Origin: a virus
Length of the DNA stretch: 22,595 nucleotides
IMG/VR virus record: IMGVR_UViG_3300025647_000306
Coordinates: 1-22,595 of that record
Direction: 5' to 3' (one strand)
The notes below the pieces were generated by a model. The model did not search any database, was not told the DNA's origin, and saw nothing but the letters and a program-made list of their open reading frames with translations. The number at the start of each line of letters is the position of its first letter. The first letter of the stretch is position 1. Position numbers and translations under genes: made by a program. This document shows, piece by piece, positions 7,699 to 17,851 of the stretch.

Positions 7699-10600
7699 AT
7701 GGCAATTGAAACCAATCTCAATCAAAGTCCATACTATGATGACTTTGACGAAACAAAAAACTTTCATAGAGTACTGTTTCGTCCAGGATATTCTGTACAG
7801 GCTCGTGAATTAACACAACTTCAGAGTATCCTTCAGAATCAGATTGAAAGATTTGCCAATGAAGTAATGATCGACGGCACCATCGTGACTGGTGGTGGTC
7901 TTGTAACTGACTTCACAAACTATGTTAAGCTGCGTGACAAGGACGCAAACAACCGTGTGTTGTTGCTTGGCGACTTCTTTGAGAGCGGTTCTATTGCCAA
8001 TGTAACAATCACTGGCGCAACCTCTGGCATGACTGGTAAGTTGGTTGCTGCTGTTGAAGGTTCTGAAGCTGCGGCTCCAAACTATTTGACTGTCTACTGC
8101 CACTACACCAACTCTGGTTCAAATAACTCTGCGAAGGCATTTAGCGACGACGAAACGCTGATCTTCCGTCGTTCTTCGAACTCACAGTTTATCGTTGCTG
8201 CCAATACGATTACTTCTGGCGCAACTGGTCGTGCGCTTAAAGCGAACATGGACGAAGGTATCTGTTACCATAAAGGACATTTCGTTCGTATTCCAGCACA
8301 GAGTGTTATTGTTGGTAAGTACACGGTAACACCAAATGCTTATATTGGACTGACCACCACTGAATCTTTGATTGACTCCAATCAGGATTCTTCTTTGCTT
8401 GATAATGCAACTGGTGCAACCAACTATGCTGCTCCAGGTGCAAATCGTCTTAAGATTTATCCTACGCTGACTGTACAAAATTACGGTTATGCAAACACCG
8501 CATCTTACTTTACCGTAGCAGTCGTTGAGGGTGGTTCTATTGTACAGCGCAATACAGACACCATTTATTCCGATATCGGCAAATATGTTGCTGAAAGAAT
8601 TTATGACGCACACGGCAACTTTGTGACGCAGCCATTTAATCTGCGTATCCGTGAGCATCTGAAGAAAACTAATTCTCTTGGTCGCTACACTGCTGCTGAT
8701 GGTGGTGACGCCAATATGTTGGTCTGCGAAGTTGAGAAGGGTGCTGGTTATGTAAATGGCGACAAGATCACGCTGCAGGCATCTCGATTCCTCAATGTAG
8801 ATAAGGCAACTGATTACATTGTTAAGGACGCACTGGTTGTTGGTCAAGCATTTGGCAACTATGTGAATGTGCAAGAAGCAGTTGGTGGTTGGGACTTCCA
8901 GGGTCTGCGCCAGATTACTCTACATAACGCTGCGCAGCAGGCAATCACCAATAAGAACTTTGGTGCGCAAGCTGCAGCTGGCACACAGATTGGTACTGCT
9001 CGTATTCGTGGTTTCCAGTGGGACTCTGGTACTCCAGGAACTTGGAACGGTCGCTTCCGTCTTTATATCTTTGATGTCAGCATGAATGCTGGGTATTCAT
9101 TTGCTGATGTTCGTGCAATCCGTCAAGAAAACGGCACTTATGACTCAATGGCAGACATCGTTCTTGAAACAAATGGCTCTGCTAAGATTCAAGAAGCTAA
9201 TCTGAATACTCTAGTATTCCCATTGGGACAGAGAGCCGCTAAGACTCTTCGTGACGCAGATAATAACAACGACAATCAGTTTGTATTCCGCACAGAGCGT
9301 GGCGCAACCTTTAATAGTGCAGGGTCAGCTACAGTAACTCTTTCTGCAAATGCTGCGCACACTGGTGGTAATGAAACACTGTATGATACAGGTTCGCCAC
9401 TTACAAATGTCGATGAACGCAATGTAATTGTTGTTTCTAAGACTGCTGTTTCTACTGATCCTCATACTGGTTATGTTTCTGCGATCGCAGGCAATACCAT
9501 TACAGGAACAAGCACAAACTTCACCTCAACCTATCAGGTTGGTGATTTGATCGAAATTACTGATGGTGGCAATACTTATCTTGAGCGTGTAACTGAAGTA
9601 ACAGGATCAACAACTCTGAAAGTTGCTAACACTATTGCAGTGACTCGCACTGGTGCTACACTGCCTCATAAGACCACATTCCCTGTTGGTTATGTGTTTG
9701 ACCTGTCAAGCAACGGTACAATTACAGCAACCTCTAGTGCGCTGACAATTAATCTTCAACAGGCAAACCTTGCTTCCTCATTCAGTGCTTCTGTTTATCT
9801 GAATGTTCTTCGTAGCAGTGCAACACAGACTGCCAAGACTGTTAATAAGAGCAAATATGTTCATATCAACACAGGCTCTCACTCTGCAAGTAAGAATGGT
9901 CCATGGGCACTTGGTGTATCCGATGCATTCAAAATTGAAGCTGTTTATAGCGGAACAAACACTTCTGTAACAAGTTCTGACACTGATGTGACAACCAACT
10001 TCGAACTTGATACTGGTATGAAGGATGCAATGTATGACACTTCATATCTCAAGCTGAAAGCAGACAGCACATTCGATGCTACCAATAAGGGTCTGCTTGT
10101 TAAGTTCTCTTATTTTGGTCGTGATCGCACGCAGGGTATCGGTTATCTTTCTGTAGATTCTTATCCACAGGATAACGCAAACACTGCAAATACAACGGCA
10201 GTAACAACTCAGGAAATTCCTTTGTTCCGCAGCCCAACCACAGATCGCACTTTCGATCTTCGTGACTGCATTGACTTCCGTCCAATTCGTGCTAACACTT
10301 GTGAACCAAAGACTACAGGTACTGCAGCGGTTGCTCCAACGAATCCAGCTGCAGGCACAACCTTTGATATCGACAGCGATGGCGCACATATGCCAACGCC
10401 AGATGAGAACTTCCAGTGCGACGGACAGTTCTACCTGCCTCGTAAGGATCGTGTTGTAATTACTAAAGGTGGTGCGTTCCAAGTAATTAAGGGTGTTCCA
10501 GACCTTTCTCCACAGACTCCAAGCACTGTTGCTGGTGCAATGACGCTCGGTGTTCTGGATATTCCTCCATATCCATCTCTTTCTCCATATGTTGGTAAGG

Positions 10601-13569
10601 TGTACAAGCGTGGCGACTACACTGTTAAACTGACATTAGAAAACAACCGTCGTTATACCATGGAAGATCTCCGTGGTGTTGAATCAAGAGTCAAGAATCT
10701 TGAATACTATTCAACGCTGAATCTGTTGGAAAATGCAACAAAGGGTAAGCAGGTATTCAATGACTCTGGAACAGATCGATTCAAGAATGGTTTCTTTGTT
10801 GACGACATGGGTAGCCACAAACAAAGTGACACCGCAAACCCATACTATCGTGCAGCAATTGATCGTAACCAAGGTGTGTTGCGTCCAACATTTACTCGCT
10901 CTGATGTTGCTCTTGCTAAGGATGTTTCTCTTACTTCTAGCAATGTCACCAAAACTGGCGACCTTGTAACGCTGAGTTACACTCACAATGAGTTTATTAC
11001 TCAGCCATATGCATCTAAGATGCGTAATCCAGTTCAGGAGTTGATGTTCAACTGGCGTGGTCAGGTTACTCTTGATCCACCTGCCGACAACACTCCAGAC
11101 ATCACTCAGCTTCCAGACATTCAGATTGACTTCAGTGGATACTATGACGCTATTGAATTGATTGCCCAAGAAACTGGATTAACAAACGGACAAATTGATT
11201 GGGGTAATTGGACCACAACGAAACAGGGTCGTGGTCGTGGTAATGCTGGTGCTGAACGAGAAAGAATTGGTGTTAAGACAACACTGGGTTCTGTAACAGA
11301 AACCATTTCTCTTGGCAACACGATTGAAAATATTTCAACTCGTGAATATATGCGTGCTCGTGAAGTTCGCTTCACTGGTGTTCGTATGAAACCAAACACT
11401 CGTGTTTATGCTTACTTCGATGAAGAAAAAGTTTCTGATTACTGCACACCAACCAATTCCAGTTTCGTAGATTCTGGTGTTGAGGGTGCGGCACTGGTAA
11501 CAGATAGCACTGGCACAGTCTACGGCAAGTTCCGTATTCCAGACGACAGCAACCTAAGATTCCGTGTTGGTACGAAGCGTTTTGTTCTTCGTGACATCGC
11601 TAATCCAGCAACAGAATCTGATTTGGTAACAACATCTGCTCATGGTGAATATACCAGTAATCCTCTTGACATTACCATGCGTGGTACTGATGTCAATATG
11701 CAGATGCCACAGTTCTCTCAGGAAACTGTAATTGATCGTCAAGTTCTACATACTGTTGCTGATGGTGACCGTTCTTGGTGGGATCCAATTGCTCAGACAT
11801 TTAATATCAATGTTTCTGGTTCTTCAGACGGCATCTACTGCACGAAGGTTGATCTGTATTTTGGTAAGAAAGACAGCACTTTGCCAATTACTCTGCAGAT
11901 CCGTGAAGTTGTTAATGGCTTCCCAACAGAAACAATCGTTCCTTATGGGTTGAAGACGCTTGCTCCTGCAAGCATCAATGTATCTGCTGATGCATCAACA
12001 GCAACTACCTTCACCTTTGACACTCCTGTATTCCTGAAGAACAATACAGATTACGCTTTGATTGTTGTTCCAGCAGGTAACAGCGATCAGTACGCAGTAT
12101 GGACTGCTCAGCTGGGTGGTGACGATGTTCTTCGTCCAAACACGCTGATTAACAAGCAGACTTACTCTGGCGTTCTGTTCTCCTCGTCTAATGATAAGAC
12201 TTGGAATCCAATTCAGGATGAAGATCTGAAGTTCACGCTCTATAATGCGCTCTTCACTTCTTCTACTGGTACGGTTTATGTTGAGAACAAGAATCAGGAT
12301 TACTTCTCTGTTGATAACCTTGCTGGAACATTCCGTGTAGGTGAGACTCTTCGCTCTGAATGTGTTCTGACTTTCGCAAACAACGATAGCGTTCCTGTTG
12401 GCACAGTAATTCAGTCGGCTGCGGCATACAATGGTGGCAACATCACAACCTCTGGTTTTGCTAATGGTACTGTTCGCCAGATCGTAAGCGCAAATGGTGC
12501 AGGTATTGTCACAGTTAAGATTGACGCACTAGGGTCATTCCCTGTTTCTGGCAGTCTCTATCTCCCAGGAAACTCCAGCCCAGTTGGTACAACACACACA
12601 TTTACTGCTAACAGTGCAACTGGTACTGTTTCCTTCTACTACAGTGTAGACGGCAAGTTGTATATCGATAGTTCTACTGGCGGATTTGCGAATGGTTATG
12701 TTCGTGGGCAGAAGTCTGGTGCTTCGGCTCGTGTTACCAGTGTTGACAATCTGGTTCTGAACACAGTTGTTCCTAAGATTCCAGAAATTAAGCACTCTAA
12801 GACTAACACTGGATGGGCAGTAAGAACAACATCAACCTCTGGTGTGATCAGCCCAACTTGGGAAACTGTAGAACTTGGTCAAGATAATAATTTCTATGAT
12901 GCCGAGAAGAAACTCTACTCCAAGACTAATGAAGATTCATTGAGTGCGGTTGGTGGTTCTAAGAAGACTCTGGTGTTCAGAGGAACAATGACCACAACTG
13001 ATCCTTATGTTTCTCCAGTTATTGATACAACAAGATCAAATGCGATTGTTCTTGGTAACATTATCAATAACAGCTATACAAATGAAACAGGTAACTATGG
13101 CGACGCATATGTTCGTTATATCAGCAAGAAGGTAACACTGGCTGATGGTCAAGATGCTGAAGATATGCTGGTTTATCTTGATGCGTTTAAGCCACAAGGA
13201 ACTGACATCCAAGTTTATGCAAGATTGATTCATGCTGAAGATGGAGATGCGTTCTCTGATAAAGATTACACGCTTCTTCGTCAGGTAACTGCAGCTAACA
13301 CTTACTCTGATGGCTTTGATGGCAGCGACATTCGTGAATTTGAATATACGATTTCTGCGAATAGCAATGGCGACAACTTCCTTGGTTCAAATGCCGATAA
13401 TCAAGCGAAACTAAATACAGGAAACAACAATGTAGTTGCTTATCGTTCTGCTGATGGTTCCATCTATCATGGGTACAAAACCTTTGCAATTAAGATTGTT
13501 ATGACATCCAGTGGAACAAACATCACTCCTCTGGTTGACGATTTGAGAGTAATTGCGCTGCAGAAATAA
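7699..13569 (+). CDS. Giant DUF4815-family tail/baseplate protein
   Basis: 1956 residues. The N terminus (NQSPYYDDFDETKNFHRVLF, then RPGYSVQARELTQLQSILQN) is the DUF4815 signature of large structural proteins in T4-like marine phages. Further family marks, in order: FDLRDCIDFRPI near 851-862; RYTMEDLRGVESRVKNLEYY (985-1004) plus STLNLLE; TREYMRAREVRFTGVRMKPN and VYAYFDEEKVSDYC (about 1214-1250); DPIAQTFNINVSG (1362-1374) leading into a jelly-roll-like domain with LQIREVVNGFPTETI. The C-terminal third is beta-rich. No protease or glycosidase motif is seen. AAGGA sits just before the ATG at 7699. It occupies the place of T4 genes 9-11, so an outer-wedge or fibre-attachment role is inferred; the exact T4 equivalent is uncertain. 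Confidence 0.88.
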   Translation: MAIETNLNQSPYYDDFDETKNFHRVLFRPGYSVQARELTQLQSILQNQIERFANEVMIDGTIVTGGGLVTDFTNYVKLRDKDANNRVLLLGDFFESGSIANVTITGATSGMTGKLVAAVEGSEAAAPNYLTVYCHYTNSGSNNSAKAFSDDETLIFRRSSNSQFIVAANTITSGATGRALKANMDEGICYHKGHFVRIPAQSVIVGKYTVTPNAYIGLTTTESLIDSNQDSSLLDNATGATNYAAPGANRLKIYPTLTVQNYGYANTASYFTVAVVEGGSIVQRNTDTIYSDIGKYVAERIYDAHGNFVTQPFNLRIREHLKKTNSLGRYTAADGGDANMLVCEVEKGAGYVNGDKITLQASRFLNVDKATDYIVKDALVVGQAFGNYVNVQEAVGGWDFQGLRQITLHNAAQQAITNKNFGAQAAAGTQIGTARIRGFQWDSGTPGTWNGRFRLYIFDVSMNAGYSFADVRAIRQENGTYDSMADIVLETNGSAKIQEANLNTLVFPLGQRAAKTLRDADNNNDNQFVFRTERGATFNSAGSATVTLSANAAHTGGNETLYDTGSPLTNVDERNVIVVSKTAVSTDPHTGYVSAIAGNTITGTSTNFTSTYQVGDLIEITDGGNTYLERVTEVTGSTTLKVANTIAVTRTGATLPHKTTFPVGYVFDLSSNGTITATSSALTINLQQANLASSFSASVYLNVLRSSATQTAKTVNKSKYVHINTGSHSASKNGPWALGVSDAFKIEAVYSGTNTSVTSSDTDVTTNFELDTGMKDAMYDTSYLKLKADSTFDATNKGLLVKFSYFGRDRTQGIGYLSVDSYPQDNANTANTTAVTTQEIPLFRSPTTDRTFDLRDCIDFRPIRANTCEPKTTGTAAVAPTNPAAGTTFDIDSDGAHMPTPDENFQCDGQFYLPRKDRVVITKGGAFQVIKGVPDLSPQTPSTVAGAMTLGVLDIPPYPSLSPYVGKVYKRGDYTVKLTLENNRRYTMEDLRGVESRVKNLEYYSTLNLLENATKGKQVFNDSGTDRFKNGFFVDDMGSHKQSDTANPYYRAAIDRNQGVLRPTFTRSDVALAKDVSLTSSNVTKTGDLVTLSYTHNEFITQPYASKMRNPVQELMFNWRGQVTLDPPADNTPDITQLPDIQIDFSGYYDAIELIAQETGLTNGQIDWGNWTTTKQGRGRGNAGAERERIGVKTTLGSVTETISLGNTIENISTREYMRAREVRFTGVRMKPNTRVYAYFDEEKVSDYCTPTNSSFVDSGVEGAALVTDSTGTVYGKFRIPDDSNLRFRVGTKRFVLRDIANPATESDLVTTSAHGEYTSNPLDITMRGTDVNMQMPQFSQETVIDRQVLHTVADGDRSWWDPIAQTFNINVSGSSDGIYCTKVDLYFGKKDSTLPITLQIREVVNGFPTETIVPYGLKTLAPASINVSADASTATTFTFDTPVFLKNNTDYALIVVPAGNSDQYAVWTAQLGGDDVLRPNTLINKQTYSGVLFSSSNDKTWNPIQDEDLKFTLYNALFTSSTGTVYVENKNQDYFSVDNLAGTFRVGETLRSECVLTFANNDSVPVGTVIQSAAAYNGGNITTSGFANGTVRQIVSANGAGIVTVKIDALGSFPVSGSLYLPGNSSPVGTTHTFTANSATGTVSFYYSVDGKLYIDSSTGGFANGYVRGQKSGASARVTSVDNLVLNTVVPKIPEIKHSKTNTGWAVRTTSTSGVISPTWETVELGQDNNFYDAEKKLYSKTNEDSLSAVGGSKKTLVFRGTMTTTDPYVSPVIDTTRSNAIVLGNIINNSYTNETGNYGDAYVRYISKKVTLADGQDAEDMLVYLDAFKPQGTDIQVYARLIHAEDGDAFSDKDYTLLRQVTAANTYSDGFDGSDIREFEYTISANSNGDNFLGSNADNQAKLNTGNNNVVAYRSADGSIYHGYKTFAIKIVMTSSGTNITPLVDDLRVIALQK

Positions 13570-13781
13570 TGGAAAAGCCAAGATTCGCAAAAATTGTTGA
13601 CAACGAAACTCTGGTTCGTGATACGAAGACGAATGCAGTTCTAAATACAGATATGACTGCACTCGAAAAGTATAGAGCCAGAAGAGAAAAAGACAGAAAA
13701 ATGGCAGAAGATGTTGAGATGTTAAAAGACAAAATGACCAACATCGAAAGTCTGCTACAACAACTCGTTAACAGAGACTGA
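13569..13781 (+). CDS. Small charged coiled-coil protein
   Basis: 70 residues, starting inside the stop of the giant gene (TAATG at 13567-13571) and ending at TGA 13779-13781. Residues 30-68 (ALEKYRARREKDRKMAEDVE, then MLKDKMTNIESLLQQLVNRD) have heptad spacing of Met/Leu/Ile/Val and alternating charge, typical of a helical coiled coil. Short ORFs of this type commonly follow the large structural gene in marine T4-like phages, but I know no function. The overlap with the giant gene and the adjacent fibre gene suggest a minor virion component or an assembly chaperone. That is inference. Confidence 0.8.
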   Translation: MEKPRFAKIVDNETLVRDTKTNAVLNTDMTALEKYRARREKDRKMAEDVEMLKDKMTNIESLLQQLVNRD

Positions 13782-13784
13782 TAA

Positions 13785-16700
13785 ATGACTGTATCAATTG
13801 CAAATACCGAACTGACCAACAGTTTTAACACATGGAGGTTGAACACCAACCACATGGCGACAGTCATCAGTAACAATGTTGTTACTGTTTCTCGAGCTGG
13901 CGACGCAAACAGAAATGCGGTTTCGGTTGGTAATGGTCATATCAAAGGCACATTTACTGCCAACGAGTTGAGAACAACCACACTGAAGTCTGGTAATACC
14001 TCTGATGCAGGTGGTTGGTTATATGTAAGATCTAACACGGTGGTTAATGCAACCTCATTTGCTGTAACTGCCAATACCACGATTTCTGGTAATGTTATCA
14101 TCTCAACTTCTGGCTCACAAATATTTGATGTTGGTGACATCAGTCGTATTCGTGTTACAGGTGGTTCTGCAGGACAATATCTAAGAAAGACTGGCACAAA
14201 TAAATTTGACTTTGAGCCATTGACACTTCGTCAGATTACAAACCTTTCTTCAAATTCTGCTCACCTTGTTCTTTCTGGATCAAATGCCACATTTAGCACT
14301 ACAGGTGATTCTCCGAAGTTTATCCTTGCAAATGGTAACGGCAAGAGAGTAGAGTTGTATGCTGCAAATACTGCCACTTCCGTTGATCTTCATGTAGAAC
14401 TTGAAGATAACGCAGGTGATTCACGCTTTGTTCTTGTTGATAGTGCCAATACAGTTGTTGGTTATATTGATTCCGACGGTAATGCCAGATTTTATGGAAC
14501 GCTGCAGGCAGATGGTGCAACAACACTCAACGGATCTGTGACTCTTGGTGATGCAGACACCGATACTATTACTGTCAAAGGCAAATTTGCAAACATCGCT
14601 GTAACTGGCGTTGCGTCGTTTAATGGTACAACCAACTTCAACGGAACCATGAATATCAATGGTAATGTGAATGTTGGGGATAATGCTGCTGATACTCTGA
14701 CTGTTACTTCTACATCAAGCATGAATGGTAACACGACTATTGGCAACAGTGTTGCTGATACTCTGAATGTAAATGCAAGAGTGATGAGTAACTTTGTCGC
14801 AAATGGTTCGTATGATTTGGGAACATCTCCTCTTAGATGGAACAATATTTACGGAACTAGAGTAGACACTGCAACATTAAATGCCAGCGGTAAGAGCACA
14901 ATTGCTGCGCTGCATGCTAATGGTAACATTGACACAGATGGAACATTGACCGTAGATGGCACATCTTATCTGAATGCACTTAATGCAACAACTCTGACTG
15001 CAAACGGAACTGCAACATTCAATGGGAATATGACTCTTGGTGATGCACAAACCGATGTCATCACTGTTAAGGGTAAGTTTGCCAATCAGTCCACAACAGG
15101 AACTGCATCGTTTAATGGCGATATGTATCTTGGTAACGCTTCAACGGATACCATTACGGTTAAGGGTTCGTTTGCCAATCAATACACTTCTGGCACTGCG
15201 GTATTCTCTAAGGTTGGTGTTAAAACATCAACTGTTTCAGCTGGGTACGATGTCGAAGCGGCAAGGTCTGTTAAGATTGGTAAGAATCTGACGATTGGTG
15301 GCAATACTAGCATCACTGGCATTTTGAATGTTACTGGTGGTCTTTCTATTCCAGCCAATGTTGTAATTGCCATCGCAAATGGTACATTTAACAACATTGA
15401 AGTTAGTGGTAACACAACTCTTGGTAGCGATTCTTCTGATAGTTTGGTTCTGAATGCTGTTCTTGATTCTTCTGTAACTCCAAGAACTGGTGGCAGACAT
15501 ACTCTTGGTGGCACTAGCAATCGCTGGCATTATCTGTATGCAAACAACATCAGTGTCACTCAAAGTCTTGGCGTAACAAAAAATGCCACGATCAGCGGCA
15601 ACACTACGATTTCTAAGAAAGCAACAATTAATGAGTTGGCAGTTACTAACAATGTGACCATTAGTGGTAATCTGACAGTATCTGGTACAACCACAACTGT
15701 CAATACAGAAACCATTAATCTTGCTGATAATATCATTGCTCTGAACAGCAATCATAGTGGTGCACCAACGCAAAATGCAGGATTCAATGTTAATCGTGGC
15801 ACTTCTGCAAATGTTGCTTTGATTTGGAACGAAACAACTGATCGTTGGCAAGCAACGGTTACATCTGATCAAAATGCAACCACCTTTGATAATGTTCTGA
15901 CTGCAAATGCACACTCCATCTCTGACCGCACCACGATCACTTCTGTTGATGCAACAAATGACTTTTTGTTGATCTACGATGCAACTGATACGAAGCTGAA
16001 GAAAGTTAACATCACCAATTCTGCTCTTGTTGGTCCAACAGGTGCCAAGGGGCAGAAAGGCGAAGTTGGTTCGAAGGGTCAAAAAGGCGAAGTTGGTGTC
16101 ACAGGACCAACTGGTCCAACAGGTCCAGCAGGTGCCAAGGGTCAGAAAGGTGAGGCTGGTGCTAAGGGTCAAAAGGGTGCTACAGGTGCAACAGGTCCAA
16201 CTGGACCAGCTGGTTCGAAAGGACAGAAGGGCGAAGTGGGAGCCACTGGTCCAACAGGTCCAACTGGTCCAGCAGGTGCTAAGGGGCAGAAGGGTACAAC
16301 AGGTTCCACTGGTCCGACAGGTCCGACAGGTCCAACTGGTCCTGCAGGTGCTAAGGGTCAAAAGGGTGCTACAGGAGCCGCAGGTCCGACAGGTCCAACT
16401 GGTCCAACAGGTCCAACAGGTCCAGCAGGTGCCAAGGGTCAGAAAGGTGAGGCTGGCGGTTTCACAACTGGTTCCGATGCTCAAGTCAACTCACTTGGTG
16501 TGAATACTGCTGCTTCTGGTACTGCTGGTGAGATCAGAGCCACAAACAATATTACTGCATACTATTCTGATGAACGACTCAAGAACTTTGAAAGTAACAT
16601 CAGCAATGCACTCTCTATTGTTAGGTCTTTGAATGGGTACTATTTCTATGGAAACGATGTTGCTGCGAAACTGGGGTATGACACAGAGAAGCGTCAGGTT

Positions 16701-16859
16701 GGTGTAAATGCTCAAGAAGTTGAGCGTGTTTTGCCAGAACTTGTTACTGAAGCACCAATCGATCCAGAGTATTTGACCGTGTATTATGAGAAACTTGTTC
16801 CAGTATTGATTGAAGCCATTAAGGAACTTGCCGACAAGGTTGACGCACTTAATAAATAG
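13785..16859 (+). CDS. Tail fibre: collagen-like stalk and S74 chaperone
   Basis: 1024 residues. The N-terminal [20 protein letters not shown] (about 10-30) is a frequent start of marine T4-like fibre proteins. The middle holds repeated beta modules ([15 protein letters not shown]; two [18 protein letters not shown] strands) and the [20 protein letters not shown] module (about 635-655). Residues 750-890 are 47 uninterrupted Gly-X-Y triplets dominated by [12 protein letters not shown] and GEV. The C terminus from SDERLK (Ser928 to Lys933) to the end matches the peptidase S74 intramolecular chaperone, including [15 protein letters not shown] and [15 protein letters not shown]. By family rule it trimerises the fibre and then cleaves itself just before Ser928. 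Role: host-recognition or side fibre. ATG 13785 follows the previous stop by three bases with only a weak ribosome site. Confidence 0.92.
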   Translation: MTVSIANTELTNSFNTWRLNTNHMATVISNNVVTVSRAGDANRNAVSVGNGHIKGTFTANELRTTTLKSGNTSDAGGWLYVRSNTVVNATSFAVTANTTISGNVIISTSGSQIFDVGDISRIRVTGGSAGQYLRKTGTNKFDFEPLTLRQITNLSSNSAHLVLSGSNATFSTTGDSPKFILANGNGKRVELYAANTATSVDLHVELEDNAGDSRFVLVDSANTVVGYIDSDGNARFYGTLQADGATTLNGSVTLGDADTDTITVKGKFANIAVTGVASFNGTTNFNGTMNINGNVNVGDNAADTLTVTSTSSMNGNTTIGNSVADTLNVNARVMSNFVANGSYDLGTSPLRWNNIYGTRVDTATLNASGKSTIAALHANGNIDTDGTLTVDGTSYLNALNATTLTANGTATFNGNMTLGDAQTDVITVKGKFANQSTTGTASFNGDMYLGNASTDTITVKGSFANQYTSGTAVFSKVGVKTSTVSAGYDVEAARSVKIGKNLTIGGNTSITGILNVTGGLSIPANVVIAIANGTFNNIEVSGNTTLGSDSSDSLVLNAVLDSSVTPRTGGRHTLGGTSNRWHYLYANNISVTQSLGVTKNATISGNTTISKKATINELAVTNNVTISGNLTVSGTTTTVNTETINLADNIIALNSNHSGAPTQNAGFNVNRGTSANVALIWNETTDRWQATVTSDQNATTFDNVLTANAHSISDRTTITSVDATNDFLLIYDATDTKLKKVNITNSALVGPTGAKGQKGEVGSKGQKGEVGVTGPTGPTGPAGAKGQKGEAGAKGQKGATGATGPTGPAGSKGQKGEVGATGPTGPTGPAGAKGQKGTTGSTGPTGPTGPTGPAGAKGQKGATGAAGPTGPTGPTGPTGPAGAKGQKGEAGGFTTGSDAQVNSLGVNTAASGTAGEIRATNNITAYYSDERLKNFESNISNALSIVRSLNGYYFYGNDVAAKLGYDTEKRQVGVNAQEVERVLPELVTEAPIDPEYLTVYYEKLVPVLIEAIKELADKVDALNK
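14538..15220 (+). repeat. Iterated LGDA-TD-ITVKG fibre modules
   Basis: Protein repeats within the first fibre. Clear copies begin at residues 252 ([19 protein letters not shown]), 416 ([20 protein letters not shown]) and 447-448 ([19 protein letters not shown]). Looser copies such as [13 protein letters not shown] and [13 protein letters not shown] lie between. The two well-matched neighbours are about 32 residues apart and also similar in DNA, consistent with duplication of a beta-prism-like stalk unit. Confidence 0.65.
16032..16454 (+). repeat. Collagen-like Gly-X-Y repeat, 47 triplets
   Basis: In-frame run of 47 consecutive Gly-X-Y codon triplets without interruption. The recurring super-unit is GPT(n)-GPA-GAK-GQK-(GEV/GEA/GAT/GTT), with one to four GPT units. 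It predicts a triple-helical rod. Antisense ORFs across it are artefacts of its repetitive, stop-free composition. Confidence 0.95.
16851..16858 (+). promoter_or_regulatory. Possible late promoter variant AATAAATA
   Basis: One mismatch from the T4 late octamer, overlapping the end of the fibre gene and lying 18 bases before ATG 16877. A start six to seven bases downstream would leave the GAGGGGG ribosome site (from 16862) only partly in the transcript, so this may instead be chance. Confidence 0.25.
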
Positions 16860-16876
16860 GTGAGGGGGAACACCAA

Positions 16877-17215
16877 ATGGCTGCAAAGGCAAACATAATT
16901 ATTGATCAAGGAACAGACTTTTCTACTACATTGACGGTCACAGCAGATGACGGCACTGTTACAGACCTGACTGGTTATACTGCAAACGGTCATATCCGCA
17001 AGCACTACACATCAGCCACAGCAACTGTTTTTACTTGCACATTTGGCTCCCCAAGAACAGCTGGACAGTTGACAATCTCACTAGGCAGAAATATTACTTC
17101 AAATATGGATGCTGGTCGTTATGTTTATGATGTTGAATTGACTTCTGCTGCAAATACTCGCAGCAGACTCGTTGAAGGAGTTGTTACTATCAGCCCAGAA
17201 GTCACTAAGGCATAG
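16877..17215 (+). CDS. Conserved beta-sandwich phage tail-type protein
   Basis: 112 residues. The pattern IDQGTDFSTTLTV, then TDLTGYTANGHIRKHY, then DAGRYVYDVELTSA and VEGVVTISPEVT is recurrent in T4-like marine phage proteins and resembles the BppU N-terminal type of baseplate-associated beta-sandwich. The product is short, beta-rich and without signal or membrane segments. A strong GAGGGGG precedes the ATG at 16877 by about eight bases. It lies between a fibre gene and further small tail-type genes, so a virion role as an adaptor or decoration is likely, but the exact function is not known to me. Confidence 0.85.
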   Translation: MAAKANIIIDQGTDFSTTLTVTADDGTVTDLTGYTANGHIRKHYTSATATVFTCTFGSPRTAGQLTISLGRNITSNMDAGRYVYDVELTSAANTRSRLVEGVVTISPEVTKA

Positions 17216-17226
17216 GGGAAACGATA

Positions 17227-17451
17227 ATGGCTCTGAAAGTAAAATTCAGCCAAGCAACACCAGTCTTAACAATCAAGAGTAGTGCAGCTGCAACTTCTCT
17301 TGGCACACTGGCAGATATTGATAACAACACTGCAGATGCTGGTGAATCTGGTGCAACTCTTGTGTACGATTCAACCTCTGGAACATACAAGAACGAAAAA
17401 GTTTTTGAGTATGATGGTACTACTGTGACCATGAAAGGCGGAGAGTTCTAG
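17227..17451 (+). CDS. Small beta-rich tail-type protein
   Basis: 74 residues, ATG 17227 preceded by AGGGGAAA, stop TAG at 17449-17451. The segment LGTLADIDNNTADAGESGAT followed by LVYDSTSGTYKNEKV resembles the L.D..D....G.vLvYds..g.w motif that recurs in marine T4-like tail-fibre and structural proteins, where it usually forms short beta repeats. Here it stands nearly alone, so the protein may be a single module that associates with neighbouring fibre proteins. Its stop shares one base with the GTG start of the next gene, implying coupled translation. Confidence 0.8.
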   Translation: MALKVKFSQATPVLTIKSSAAATSLGTLADIDNNTADAGESGATLVYDSTSGTYKNEKVFEYDGTTVTMKGGEF

Positions 17452-17849
17452 TGGCAAATAATGTTGTAATTGCGATCAAAACATCGCAAAGTACTGCTAC
17501 GCCACCATCTCTTGCGAATGGCGAGCTTGCGTATTCTTATTCTTCCAATAAATTATTTATTGGTCAAACAGATACTTCTGCATCAGCAGTGTCCGTTGAA
17601 TACATTGGTGGCAAACTGCTTGTCGATAAGGTTGCCAATCTTGAAAGCGTTGTGTTCAGTGGAAGCAGATCTTATACAAACTTTACAATTGCAAACACAC
17701 TTACGATTTCTTCAGTTTCTGCTGGCAGTCTGCTGCGAACAAAAACAGGTGGTGCTGTTGAAGGTGTGTCAGGAACATATGGGCAAGTGATGCAAGTGGC
17801 AGCAAATGGAATGCCATATTTTGACAGTTTGAATGGTGGAACATTTTAG
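17451..17849 (+). CDS. Fibre-type protein with Mtd-like N-terminal anchor
   Basis: 132 residues with a GTG start overlapping the upstream stop (TAGTG at 17449-17453). GTG is preferred because the ATG at 17460 lies three codons inside, would lose the overlap, and would break the conserved MA.. start seen in related neighbours. The N-terminal TPPSLANGELAYSYSSNKLF followed by IG is the anchor-like motif (GELA....KL[FY].G) seen in tail-fibre adaptors and in the Mtd N-terminal family. The rest (SGSRSYTNFTIANTLTISSV, then GTYGQVMQVAANGMPYF) is a short beta domain typical of fibre tips. It lacks the variable C-lectin domain of true Mtd. A virion role near the fibres is inferred. Confidence 0.82.
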   Translation: MANNVVIAIKTSQSTATPPSLANGELAYSYSSNKLFIGQTDTSASAVSVEYIGGKLLVDKVANLESVVFSGSRSYTNFTIANTLTISSVSAGSLLRTKTGGAVEGVSGTYGQVMQVAANGMPYFDSLNGGTF

Positions 17850-17851
17850 GC

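Noticed and set aside
8182-8874. Minus-strand open frame of 230 codons
   Set aside because: It lies inside the DUF4815 gene, has no ribosome site or recognisable motifs, and its composition looks like an antisense translation.
15237-16484. Long minus-strand open frame (415 codons) across the collagen region
   Set aside because: It is an antisense shadow: Gly-X-Y codons read backwards give stop-free Thr/Ser/Cys/Trp repeats. The plus-strand fibre explains the region fully. The same applies to 21984-22385 minus.
17451-17849. Diversity-generating retroelement suggested by the Mtd-like N terminus
   Set aside because: No reverse transcriptase, template/variable repeat pair or C-lectin variable domain was seen in the window.
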